DNA from: Planctomycetota bacterium
GTDB lineage: Bacteria > Planctomycetota > UBA1135 > GCA-002686595
Assembly (NCBI GenBank): GCA_020638835.1
Contig: JACKHV010000002.1
Location: 372,001-436,000 of the forward strand
DNA: 64,000 bases
Reading direction: 5' to 3'
The position numbers and the translations under genes were made by a program. Position 1 is the stretch's first letter; each line of letters begins with the position of its first letter. The notes beneath the pieces were generated by a model. The model was not told where the DNA came from. It saw nothing but the letters and a program-made list of their open reading frames with translations, and did no database searches. Below are positions 47,988 to 56,776 of this stretch, piece after piece.

Positions 47988-48974
47988 TCAGCCGCGGCGG
48001 AACAGGGATTCGCTGAAGCGCGCTTCGCCGTCCAACCACGTCCGCTCGAGCGTCGTGCCCGAGTCCTCCGCAAGCCGCGCGATCTCATCGAGCGAGTACT
48101 TGGTCGAGTCTTCGGTGTGGACGCGCTCGCCGGCCGTGAACGGAACCTCGAGCCCGAGCGACTCGATGCGCACGATCTGGTCGCGCAGGCTCTCCAAGAA
48201 CATCCGCACTGTCCCGTCCTCGACGTCGTAGACCGCGCGGTGCACGAAGGCGTCCGGGTCGACATGCGCTCCCAGCTCGTCGCGCAGTCGGTGCAGCAGG
48301 TTCTTGTTGAACTCCGCGGTGACCCCCTCGGCGTCGTCGTACGCCGCCTCGAGCACCGCGCGATCCTTGCGCAGATCGATGCCGATCAGGAAGGCGTCCC
48401 CGGGCGCCAGCGACCGCCGCGCACGGCGCAGGAAGGCCGCCGCGTCGGGGCGGGTCAGGTTCCCGATCGACGAGCCGAGCCAGAGCACCAGGCGACGCCG
48501 AGTCGTCGGTCCGAGCCGCGCCAAGCCGTCCTCGTAGTCGCCGCAGACCGCGCGCACGCGCAGCTCGGGCCGGTCGGGCAGCAGCGAGTCCGCGCCCCAC
48601 TCGAGCGCGGCGCGCGACACGTCGATCGGACGGTAGTCGAGCGTCTCCTGCAGCTCGAGGATCGCGTCGACGAGCGGCGCGGTCTTCGTCGAGCTGCCGG
48701 AGCCGAGCTCGACCAGCTCGATCGGCGGCCCCGTCGCGGCGACGATCTCGCGCGCGCGATCGCGCAGGATCTCCTCGTCGGCGCGCGTCGGGTAGTACTC
48801 GTCGAGCTGCGTGATGCGCTCGAACAACCGCGATCCGCGTTCGTCGTAGAACAAGTGACACGGCAGGCTCTTGCGCTCGGACGTGAGCCCGCGCACCACC
48901 GCATCCGACAGCGACTCGGCGTGTCCCGCCGTCCCCAGGTCGAGGAGCTCGTAGTCGTGCGGCCGAGACCTCAC
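47988..48974 (-). CDS. egtD: EgtD-like L-histidine N-alpha-methyltransferase
   Basis: A 328-residue SAM-dependent methyltransferase. The N-terminus has the family-specific KSLPCHLFYDERGSRLFERI and LDEYYPTRADEEIL, and the SAM-binding core ELVELGSGSSTKT, FLIGIDLRKD and AEFNKNLLHRL. EgtD trimethylates histidine to hercynine, the first step to ergothioneine. It follows an EgtA-like gene and its GTG overlaps that stop codon (GTGA). EgtB, EgtC and EgtE are not in this window. Confidence 0.87.
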   Translation of the reverse strand: MRSRPHDYELLDLGTAGHAESLSDAVVRGLTSERKSLPCHLFYDERGSRLFERITQLDEYYPTRADEEILRDRAREIVAATGPPIELVELGSGSSTKTAPLVDAILELQETLDYRPIDVSRAALEWGADSLLPDRPELRVRAVCGDYEDGLARLGPTTRRRLVLWLGSSIGNLTRPDAAAFLRRARRSLAPGDAFLIGIDLRKDRAVLEAAYDDAEGVTAEFNKNLLHRLRDELGAHVDPDAFVHRAVYDVEDGTVRMFLESLRDQIVRIESLGLEVPFTAGERVHTEDSTKYSLDEIARLAEDSGTTLERTWLDGEARFSESLFRRG

Positions 48975-50356
48975 TCGCGATCCACCACGACCTCCGCCGC
49001 GAGGCCCCACGTCAGGGCGTCGTCGGCGCTTGCGGCGAGTGCTTCCGCCAGCTCGAGCGCCGGCGAGCGTCCGGTCGTCACGTAGCGGTCGCGGAACTCC
49101 GCGGCTCGTGCGAGGTCGTCGGGGCGCACGAAGCCCTTCGGCAGGCGCGCGGCTCCTTCGAGCGCGAGTGCCCAGACGCGTCGAGCCAGCCCGACCAGTT
49201 CGGGATCCCCGAGTCCGTCGCGCGCCGAGCGCAGCCACAGTTCGTGCAGTTCACCACGCGCGGGTTCGAGCAGCGCGAGGCACTCGCGCCGCGCGTCGTC
49301 GTCGTACAGCAACCCGCACCAGAACACGCAGACGGCGGGCCGCCAGTGCGCGGGGACTCCGTCCACGGAGCGCAGTTCGAAGAACCCGCGCAGGCGCACC
49401 TCGGGGAACAAGGTGCTGAGGTGGTAGTCGAGGTCGTCCCGCGTCGCCGGTCCGTGCTGCGGATGACCGCGCTCGATCCAGTCGCGGAAACGGAATCCCG
49501 GGGTGCCGGGCAGTCCGCCGTCGGGCCCGCGGCGGAAGAGCATCACGTCGGCGTCCAGCGCGAAGTCCGCGTACTGATCACCGGGATCGCCGAGGCCTTC
49601 CGCGATCACGCGGGGCGGGAAGCCGGTGCGCGTCGGATCCAGGCCCTGCCACGCTTGCGCGCGACGCGACACGGCGCCTTCCAGCGGGCTGCAGGCGAAG
49701 CTCGCCGTCGCCACGGGAGACAGGAGGTTCGCGAGCAACCAGCGCTCCGCGTCGACGACGGGCGGACCGAGGTCGAGGTTGACCTGGACGCTGCCCGTGT
49801 TGCGCATCATCACGGCGCCGTGCGGACCGCGCGCCGCGAAGTAGGCGGCCATCGACAGGTAGCGCGCGGCCTGGAGCTGCTGCGGCACGTCGTCGACGGA
49901 GTTCCAGAGGTCGATGCCGAGCGACGCGAGCCGCACACCGCGCTTCGAGAAGCCGTCGTCGAGCGCGCGCGCCGTGGCCTCGACGTCGTCGAGCGCGGCG
50001 GCGGCCGTCTCGAAGATCGCCGTCGAGTGCTCGATCTGCCCCGCGGGTTCGAAGGTCAGGCGCCCGCCGTTCGGCAGCGTGTAGGTGGGCGTGGGGCCCG
50101 CGACGACGGTCGCGTCGAGTTCGCCGTTCGCGAGCATCTCGTCGATGAACTCGAGCACGCCGCCCGGCCCGGCGAGCGGCAAGCGCGCGGGGCGCCGCCC
50201 CACGCCGGTGCGGAACGCGAAGATCTCGGGCTCGAGGCCGACTTTCCCCGGGTTCCAGTGGCTCTCGCGACGCGGGAAGGTGAGGGCTGCGATGCGCGCA
50301 CGAGCCTGGTCGAGACCGACCGGCTCCGAAGGTTCGCTCTCGGGCATGGGGATCAT
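48971..50356 (-). CDS. EgtA-like glutamate-cysteine ligase (GCS2 family)
   Basis: A 461-residue ligase. The GCS2-type catalytic region reads KVGLEPEIFAF, FEPAGQIEHSTA, YLSMAAYFAARGPHGAVMMRNTGSVQVNLDLG and GFFELRSVDGVP. EgtA makes gamma-glutamylcysteine for ergothioneine synthesis, and its fusion-like overlap with the EgtD-like gene (GTGA) supports that. The start at 50356 is uncertain; 50347 is a second ATG, and neither has a clear Shine-Dalgarno. Unlike the GCS2 enzyme at 18515-20434 it has no CBS domains. Confidence 0.83.
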   Translation of the reverse strand: MIPMPESEPSEPVGLDQARARIAALTFPRRESHWNPGKVGLEPEIFAFRTGVGRRPARLPLAGPGGVLEFIDEMLANGELDATVVAGPTPTYTLPNGGRLTFEPAGQIEHSTAIFETAAAALDDVEATARALDDGFSKRGVRLASLGIDLWNSVDDVPQQLQAARYLSMAAYFAARGPHGAVMMRNTGSVQVNLDLGPPVVDAERWLLANLLSPVATASFACSPLEGAVSRRAQAWQGLDPTRTGFPPRVIAEGLGDPGDQYADFALDADVMLFRRGPDGGLPGTPGFRFRDWIERGHPQHGPATRDDLDYHLSTLFPEVRLRGFFELRSVDGVPAHWRPAVCVFWCGLLYDDDARRECLALLEPARGELHELWLRSARDGLGDPELVGLARRVWALALEGAARLPKGFVRPDDLARAAEFRDRYVTTGRSPALELAEALAASADDALTWGLAAEVVVDRE

Positions 50357-50520
50357 TGTAAGCGGATCTCGGAAGGGCTTCGCAGCGGAAAGTCCGCCGC
50401 GCCGGGCCGGCGAGCCGCGCGCTATGTGTATGGCGGGAGTTCGTGACCGGGCTGGATCGGGTCGAGACAACCGGACCCATCCCTCCGCTGCGCGGGCCGC
50501 CGAGCCGTAGAATGGCGGCC

Positions 50521-51765
50521 ATGACAAGAACGCTTCGCTGCGCGGCCTTGCTCGTCTTCACCTTTCTCGGCGCGAGTGCCGACGCCCGACAGGCGACGGA
50601 ACCGACCACGGACGTCGCCGAGTTGATCGAACGCGTCGGCGACCTCCAGAGCTTCCGCGCGACCTACCGCGTGGAGTCGAGTGACGGGCGCGAGGGCCTG
50701 ATGCACTGGACCTACGTCGCGGACGACCGAGCGCGCGCCACGCTCGAAGCAGCGGGACAGACGCGCGATCTCTTCTGGATCGACGGCGGCGCGCTCAGCA
50801 CGACCGTCCTCGATCGCGACGGCGATCCGCAGGCCGTCGGCATGGACGTCGGCGGAGAGCTGGAAGCCTACGAGACGGCCAACGACTTGCTCGACGAGCA
50901 CTTCCCCTCGAAGACCGCCCCGCCCTTCGAGCCGCACCTCCAGTTCAGCATCGTGTTGAACGACGACACGGACAAGGTCGACGTCTCGGTCGGCATCGTC
51001 GACCGCCGGTCGTGCTTGCTCGGGTGGCTTCCGGCCTTCGAGGCGCGTGATGCCGCCGAGTCGAAGGACCCCGAGTGCCTGCGTTTCGACTACGGGGACC
51101 ACAGCTACGAAGTCTCCGCTCTCAACGGATTCGTGACTCGCGGTTGGATCGGCAAGGGCGCGGACGAGCGCCTCGCGATCGAGCTGGTCTCGCTCGAGCT
51201 CGACGTCGAGATCGACGCGGGGGAGATGCAGGCGCCCGACTGGTCCGATGCGGACGACGAGCTCGCGTCGGGGTTTCGGCACGCGATGCTGAACACCCTG
51301 CGGCAGAACTGCCGCGAGACCGTGGCGATGCGCATCGCGAAGCTGCATTCGGACGGAGCGCTCGAGTGGCCCGAAGGCGGGCCGGAAGGGCTCACGGAGG
51401 TCCTGACGGAGCTGCACACCGTCGCCACGCGCCACGACACCGCGGCGATGCTGGAGCGTTTCGAGAGTCAGCTCGCGACGCGCACCGAAGCGCTCACGGC
51501 GTGGGCCGACGAGGTCCGCGAGGATCCGCGCATGCCCGAGGAACTCGAGAAGCTCAAGCAGCAGGCGCGCGGAGAGTTGGAGCACAGCCTCGAACAGATC
51601 GTCGAGACGACCGTCGAGCGGCTCGGCCCCCCCACGGCGCGAGAGTTCGACCTGGCGGAAGAGTTCCTCGAGGTCGAGCGCGCCGCCTTGCGCGCCGTGC
51701 TCGAGGAGACGGTTCGCGACGCCGTGCTCGCGCGCTACGACGAGACCGTCGGCGCGGTCGAGTGA
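50521..51765 (+). CDS. Secreted protein with LolA-like N-terminal region
   Basis: A 414-residue exported protein. Residues 1-23 are a signal peptide (LLVFTFLGASADA). The section AELIERVGDLQSFRATYRVESSDGREG and the following alternation (LMHWTYVADDRARATLEAA, RDLFWIDGG) resemble LolA/DUF4412-type lipid-binding beta sheets. The C-terminal 150 residues are acidic and helical (EELEKLKQQARGELEHSLEQI). No close family is recognised. An earlier ATG at 50512 adds three residues. Confidence 0.6.
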   Translation: MTRTLRCAALLVFTFLGASADARQATEPTTDVAELIERVGDLQSFRATYRVESSDGREGLMHWTYVADDRARATLEAAGQTRDLFWIDGGALSTTVLDRDGDPQAVGMDVGGELEAYETANDLLDEHFPSKTAPPFEPHLQFSIVLNDDTDKVDVSVGIVDRRSCLLGWLPAFEARDAAESKDPECLRFDYGDHSYEVSALNGFVTRGWIGKGADERLAIELVSLELDVEIDAGEMQAPDWSDADDELASGFRHAMLNTLRQNCRETVAMRIAKLHSDGALEWPEGGPEGLTEVLTELHTVATRHDTAAMLERFESQLATRTEALTAWADEVREDPRMPEELEKLKQQARGELEHSLEQIVETTVERLGPPTAREFDLAEEFLEVERAALRAVLEETVRDAVLARYDETVGAVE

Positions 51766-51767
51766 GC

Positions 51768-52874
51768 TCAGCTCGAAGGCCGCGAGCGCACGGCGGCCGC
51801 GCCCGCCTCGGTCAGCCGGCGGAACTCCCCCAAGTCGCCCACGCCCGTCGCACCCCGGTACTCGTCGAGCACGGCGGCGAGCGTCGCGTAGACGCCGTCG
51901 CGCGCCGGGTTGAGGTGCTGGATGTCGAGGTACAGCGCGGGATCCTCGTCGAGGATCGAGCGCGCGGTCGCCGCTTGGCGCAAGAAGGTCGTCGACGCGC
52001 AGGCGTGCAGCACCTCCGGATCGAGCCCGGAACGCGAGAGCGCCGTCGCGAACAGCATCCCCGTCAGGTGCCCGAGCCCGAGCAACCAACCCATCAGGGG
52101 GTCGTGTTGCTCGAACGGCACTTCGATCCAGCGGGCGTACGGGTGCGTGAAGAGTTCCTCGAGCTCCGCGCGCTCCGCGGCGCCGCCGCAGACCACGAAG
52201 GTCAGGGGGTCGTAGGGAGCCTTCCCCGGCCCGAACATCGGGTGGATCGAGCGCAGGCGGACGCCGAGCTCGCGGGCGCGTCCGTGAGCTCGAGAAAGCG
52301 GCGTCTTGATCGAGGCGAGCTCGTAGACCAGCGCCGTCGGCTTGCGCTCGACGAGTTCCGCCACGACCTGCGGCATCTTCGCGAGCGGCGCGGCGACGAC
52401 GATCGCGTCGTAGCAGTCGAGGTCGTCCACTTCGTCGAGCGTCGCGGAGCAAGCTTCACCGCCGACGGGATCGACACGCCCCACCGGGTGGCCGAGCAGC
52501 TCCGCGAACGAGCAGAACCAGCGCCCCATGCCACCGGCGGCACCAAGCACGAGCACCGCCCCCGAGGTCGCCGAGCGACGGTGCTCGACGCCGATGCGGT
52601 GCTGCCGTTCGACCGACGCGCGGATCACGGAGCGGAAGATCTCCTCGAGCACCGACTCGGACACGCCGCACGTGCGCGAGGCCGAACGCGCGCGACCGAG
52701 CACGCTCTCCTCGACCTCACGCGCGACGACCGGCACGCCTTGCTCCGCCTTCAGCTCGCCGGCACGGGCCGAGAGTTCCATGCGCTTGCGCAGCTGGTCG
52801 AGGATTCCGCGGTCGCAGCGCGCGATCGCTTCGCGCAGGTCGGCGAGCTCGCGGTCGGGCGTCGTTCCGCTCAT
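51768..52874 (-). CDS. tyrA: Chorismate mutase-prephenate dehydrogenase (TyrA, T-protein type)
   Basis: A 368-residue bifunctional enzyme of tyrosine synthesis. Residues 1-95 form an AroQ-type chorismate mutase (ELADLREAIARCDRGILDQL, VAREVEESVLGRAR). From about 105 the dehydrogenase starts with the NAD-binding motif GAAGGMG (111-117), followed by ELASIKTPL and SIHPMFGPG with the catalytic His. It is next to an aminotransferase gene with a 4-nt overlap, which could be the last step from 4-hydroxyphenylpyruvate. The order of domains is that of the E. coli T-protein. Confidence 0.9.
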   Translation of the reverse strand: MSGTTPDRELADLREAIARCDRGILDQLRKRMELSARAGELKAEQGVPVVAREVEESVLGRARSASRTCGVSESVLEEIFRSVIRASVERQHRIGVEHRRSATSGAVLVLGAAGGMGRWFCSFAELLGHPVGRVDPVGGEACSATLDEVDDLDCYDAIVVAAPLAKMPQVVAELVERKPTALVYELASIKTPLSRAHGRARELGVRLRSIHPMFGPGKAPYDPLTFVVCGGAAERAELEELFTHPYARWIEVPFEQHDPLMGWLLGLGHLTGMLFATALSRSGLDPEVLHACASTTFLRQAATARSILDEDPALYLDIQHLNPARDGVYATLAAVLDEYRGATGVGDLGEFRRLTEAGAAAVRSRPSS

Positions 52875-54034
52875 CGCTGCGCTCCCCCGAACTCGACGAT
52901 GCGCGCCGCCGCGGCTTGGATGCGCTCGAGTTCGGACGCGTAGCAGAAGCGCAGCAGCCGCTCGCCTTCCGCGCCGCGGTAGAAGGCCGATCCGGGCACG
53001 GCGGCGACGCCCGCGGACTCGAGCAGGTGCAATGCGGCCTCGCGCGCCGTCGCGAAGCCCCAGTGACCGACGTCGGCGAGCACGTAGTACGCGCCCTGCG
53101 GCCGGATCGGCTGCATCCCCGCCGCCTCGAGCGCGTCGCAGAGCACCGCGCGCTTGTGCGCGTACTCCGACTTCAAGTCGTCGTAGAACGACTGCGGGAG
53201 TCCGAAGCCCGCGGCCACGCCGTGCTGCAGCGGCGTCGGCGCGCAGACGGTCAAGAGATCGCAAGCCAAGGTGATCGGCGCGAGCAGCTCGGGGCGCGCG
53301 ACGGCGTAGCCGAGCCTCCAGCCGGTGATCGAGAAGGTCTTCGAGAGCCCCATGATCGTGACCGTGCGCTCCGCGAGGCCCCCGATCGTCGCGGGCGAGA
53401 CGTGCACGCGGTCGTCGTAGGTGATGTCCTCGTAGATCTCGTCCGTGATCACCAGCAGGTCGTGCTCGTGCGCCACTCGCGCAAGCGTCTCGAGCTCTTC
53501 GACCGTCCACATCTTGCCGCTGGGGTTCGAAGGTGTGCAGACGACGATGGCTCGCGTGTTCGGTCGCAGCGCGGCGCGGACGCCTTCCTCGGTGATCGGG
53601 AAGTCGGGCGGCGCGAGCGCGCAGAAGTGCGGTTCGAGCCCCGCGAGGATCGCGGCGTTCAAGTGATAGCCGTAGTACGGTTCGAAGACGAGCAGGCCGT
53701 CGCCGGGATCCAGCAGTCCGTGCAGCACCGCGGCGAAGGCGCCGGTCGCGCCGACGGTCACGGCGATCTCGGAGGCCGGATCGGCTTCGATTCCGTTCTT
53801 TTCGGCGAGCTTCCGCGCGATGACCGCGCGCAGCTCGGGGATGCCCTCGGGGTACGAGTACAGGCTCTTGCGCCCCTGGATCGCGGCGATCGCCGCGTCG
53901 CGTACCGGCGCGGGGGTCGGTAGGTCGCAGACGCCTTGACCGAGGTTGATGCCGCCGACGCGATCGCACTCGCGTGTCATGCGTCGGATGTCGGACTGCA
54001 CCAGGTCCTCGAGGCGGGCCGATCTCGTCTTCAT
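52871..54034 (-). CDS. PLP-dependent class I/II aminotransferase
   Basis: A 387-residue fold type I enzyme. Key residues can be seen: N170 in TPSNPSGKMW, D198 and Y201 in VITDEIYEDITYDD, the PLP Lys232 in LSKTFSITGW and Arg240 in TGWRLGY. GINLGQGVCDLPTP at the start is typical of aspartate/aromatic aminotransferases. Directly upstream of tyrA with ATGA overlap, so a role in tyrosine or phenylalanine synthesis is likely. ATG at 54034 is the natural start. Confidence 0.9.
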   Translation of the reverse strand: MKTRSARLEDLVQSDIRRMTRECDRVGGINLGQGVCDLPTPAPVRDAAIAAIQGRKSLYSYPEGIPELRAVIARKLAEKNGIEADPASEIAVTVGATGAFAAVLHGLLDPGDGLLVFEPYYGYHLNAAILAGLEPHFCALAPPDFPITEEGVRAALRPNTRAIVVCTPSNPSGKMWTVEELETLARVAHEHDLLVITDEIYEDITYDDRVHVSPATIGGLAERTVTIMGLSKTFSITGWRLGYAVARPELLAPITLACDLLTVCAPTPLQHGVAAGFGLPQSFYDDLKSEYAHKRAVLCDALEAAGMQPIRPQGAYYVLADVGHWGFATAREAALHLLESAGVAAVPGSAFYRGAEGERLLRFCYASELERIQAAAARIVEFGGAQR

Positions 54035-54148
54035 CGCCGCATTCTGCGCCAGCGGAACCCGCCGAGCCAGCGTCGCCTCGTTGTGCGGTCGCCCCTCCGC
54101 GTGCATCATGCGAACGGACGCCCACGCGCGGGCGCCGCCCGATCTTCG

Positions 54149-56755
54149 ATGCTCGACCGCCTCACGCGCCGCTCCGCCAAGCTCCTCGCGCTGTTCCTCT
54201 GTATCCTCGCGCTCGCCCCGCGCTCGGAGGCTCAGCGACCCGTCGCGATCCTCGAGCTCGACACTCCCCCGCAGTCGCCCTTCCTGCTGCGCGCGACCAT
54301 CCCGATCCCGGCCGGCGTCTTCCCGCGCGCCGACGGCAAGGTTCCGCTCGGTGTCGTCGACCACGATCCGACCGGCCGCGTGATCCCTGCGCAGCTCGAG
54401 GTCGTGACGCGGCGTCCCGACGGCAGCGCGGCTGTCGTCGAGCTGCTCGCCGTCGTCGTGACGAGCGCCGACGACCTCGAGCGCGATCGCGTGCGCTACT
54501 CCGTCGTCTCCGAGCTGCACGACGCCGGCGCCGCCGCGCCCGCGCCGCAGTCGATCCTGGACCTCGCTCCGCAGACCGGTGGGAGCGGCCTGGTGCTGCG
54601 GACGCACGACGTCTACGGGAACGAGTACCGCTTCGACCTGCTCGGAGGCGCTGGCGACCGCGGCTTCGGTGCCGTGCGCTGGAACAAGCGCGGTCCGCAC
54701 GAGAACGAGCTGCGCGCCGTCGGCGTCCTCGTTCCGGAGCCGGGCCCGCACCCGGACGGTGCGCCGCTTCCGCGCATGATGGGCGTGCACGCCTACTTGC
54801 GCACGACTCCCGCCGCGGAGGTCTTGATGCTCGACCTGCGCGTGCACAACGGCCTGGGATCCGGCCTGCGAGAACCGCATCCGCACGAGCGACCGCTCGG
54901 CAGTCTGTACTGGACCAGCCTCGAGCTGGAGCTGCCCGCGGGCTATCGTCTGCTCGCGGACGTCGAGGACCCGTTCTTCGGCGAAGCGCGCGTCGAGGGC
55001 GAGCGTACGATCGTGCCGATCGTCGCCCCAAACGCCGACGGCACGCTGCACTTCATGCCGCCGCAGGCGCAGTTCCACCGTCGACTCGCCGTCGCCGCGC
55101 CGGGCGCCGTGAATCGCGCGCGAGCGATGATCGAGAACCACGGCCTCGCCTTCCCGATCTTCCGCGAGGACCTGTGGTCCTGGAACAACCCGCGCACGGC
55201 GAACTACTTCCCGCAGCACGACCTGCTGGCCTCGTTCGACTTCTACAAGCGCGATCGACAGAGCGGCAAGGGGGCGGTGCGCGCCGAAGCGGCCGTGCGC
55301 TGGCTCGATCTGCGGCGGCGACTCGAGCAGGGCACGGAGGGCGAGTACCCGGCGAAGGGCGCGGTGATGGGCTGGGCGCACCCCTGGTTCATCCCCGAAG
55401 CCGGCGGGCACGGCGGCGAGGACGTGCAGTTCCTCGAGGGTCACCGCGCGGCCGCCGCGGGATCGCGACACGACTACTGCCGCATCGCGCTGCTGCACCG
55501 CATGAACACCTCGCGGCAGCCTCAAGCGGCGTGGGACCGCTTGGGCAACCCGCTGGGCTACCCCGAGTGGTGCCGACCTGACGGCTCGGTCGACTTCGAC
55601 TACCGCATGTACGCGCGAGCCGTCCCGCCGAGCTTCAAGCTGCCCTGTCAGGGCGGCACGGCCTCGAACGCGCAGGTCGCGGAGGTCGAGCAGCGTGGAC
55701 TGCGCCCGATCTACGACCAAGGGAACCCGAACGCGAAGGACGGCAGCTTCCCGACGAGCTCGGACGCGCTGCTCGCGTGGTTCCCCCACGACAGCGAACA
55801 CCTGATCCGCTACACGAAGAACGCGAAGGCGCTCGTCTGGCTGGCGAACGACTCGCTCGCCAAGGACGACCTGGCCCTGACGGCAGAGCTGTTCCGACTC
55901 CAGTTCCACGAGGGCAGCACGGAGCGCGCGAACAACCCGCACGGCCCGACGCTCTACAACTACGAGCGCATCGCCGCCGCGCACCCGCACCAGACGCTGC
56001 CCGTGAGTCGCGAGACGGCCTGGGGCACCGACGCGATGTGCGCGGCCTACCTCTCCGGTGACGAAGCCTTCCGCGCGCGGCACCTCGGTTGGCTGCAACG
56101 CGTCACCGACCTGCTCGAGGCGGGCGCACCTTCGAACGGCTTGATCGTTCGCACGACCTACGGTGCCGTGCTGAACAACCCGAAGTACGCCGCCGCGCAC
56201 GCCTTCCAGAACGCGCAGCTGCTCGTCGCGATGCGCAGCCTGCACGAGAGCTGCTGGACCGGCGTCGACGAACAGCGCGCGGCGACGCTGCGCCGCATCT
56301 ACTTCGAGGGCACGGAAGCACTCTACTTCTCGCACCTCTTCCAGCGCGTGAAGGCCAGCTGGACCAACGGCGGGCAGAGCGTCTGGTTGCAGGGGCCGCG
56401 CTGGGCGTTCGCCGTGTCGTTGAACGACGACTACGCGACGCCGGTCTTCTGCGACGCGGAGCGCTGGGGCCCCAACTACATGCCCGAGGACGGATACAAC
56501 GGCGGCGTCGAGACGCAGTACGGCTTCACCGTGCTGAGCTTCGCGGCGGACTGGAGCGCCGGTCCGAAGGGCAGCGGGCTCGAGAACCGCTACCTCGAGC
56601 GCACACTCGACCTCGGAGAAGCCGCTCGGGACTGGAAGTCGCGCTTCGACGGCCTGGTGCGGAACTCGTCGATCCCCAGCCTCGATCAGACGCAGAACCT
56701 GATGGGTTACCTCGCCCGCCTGCAGCAGCACTCTCGCGCGAAGCACGAGAAGTGA
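54149..56755 (+). CDS. Large secreted protein of unknown function
   Basis: An 868-residue protein with a signal peptide (LLALFLCILALAPRSEAQ). Residues about 28-370 look beta-rich (PVAILELDTPPQSPFLLRATIPIPAG, ELEAYRL-like strands). From about 380 the composition changes to helical repeats rich in Trp, His and Tyr (ENHGLAFPIFREDLWSWNN, GYPEWCRPDGSVDFDYRMYA, SRETAWGTDAMCAAYLSGDEAF), which recalls an alpha/alpha toroid. I see no catalytic signature I can name. It may be a polysaccharide-processing or binding protein (inference). Confidence 0.65.
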   Translation: MLDRLTRRSAKLLALFLCILALAPRSEAQRPVAILELDTPPQSPFLLRATIPIPAGVFPRADGKVPLGVVDHDPTGRVIPAQLEVVTRRPDGSAAVVELLAVVVTSADDLERDRVRYSVVSELHDAGAAAPAPQSILDLAPQTGGSGLVLRTHDVYGNEYRFDLLGGAGDRGFGAVRWNKRGPHENELRAVGVLVPEPGPHPDGAPLPRMMGVHAYLRTTPAAEVLMLDLRVHNGLGSGLREPHPHERPLGSLYWTSLELELPAGYRLLADVEDPFFGEARVEGERTIVPIVAPNADGTLHFMPPQAQFHRRLAVAAPGAVNRARAMIENHGLAFPIFREDLWSWNNPRTANYFPQHDLLASFDFYKRDRQSGKGAVRAEAAVRWLDLRRRLEQGTEGEYPAKGAVMGWAHPWFIPEAGGHGGEDVQFLEGHRAAAAGSRHDYCRIALLHRMNTSRQPQAAWDRLGNPLGYPEWCRPDGSVDFDYRMYARAVPPSFKLPCQGGTASNAQVAEVEQRGLRPIYDQGNPNAKDGSFPTSSDALLAWFPHDSEHLIRYTKNAKALVWLANDSLAKDDLALTAELFRLQFHEGSTERANNPHGPTLYNYERIAAAHPHQTLPVSRETAWGTDAMCAAYLSGDEAFRARHLGWLQRVTDLLEAGAPSNGLIVRTTYGAVLNNPKYAAAHAFQNAQLLVAMRSLHESCWTGVDEQRAATLRRIYFEGTEALYFSHLFQRVKASWTNGGQSVWLQGPRWAFAVSLNDDYATPVFCDAERWGPNYMPEDGYNGGVETQYGFTVLSFAADWSAGPKGSGLENRYLERTLDLGEAARDWKSRFDGLVRNSSIPSLDQTQNLMGYLARLQQHSRAKHEK

Positions 56756-56776
56756 GCCGCGGGTCGGGCGCGGCGC

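Noticed and set aside
54035..56746. Open frame continuing upstream of the aminotransferase start on the minus strand, antisense to the secreted orphan
   Set aside because: No aminotransferase needs a 900-residue N-terminal extension; the sequence is Arg/Ala-rich and mirrors the plus-strand gene, which has a signal peptide.
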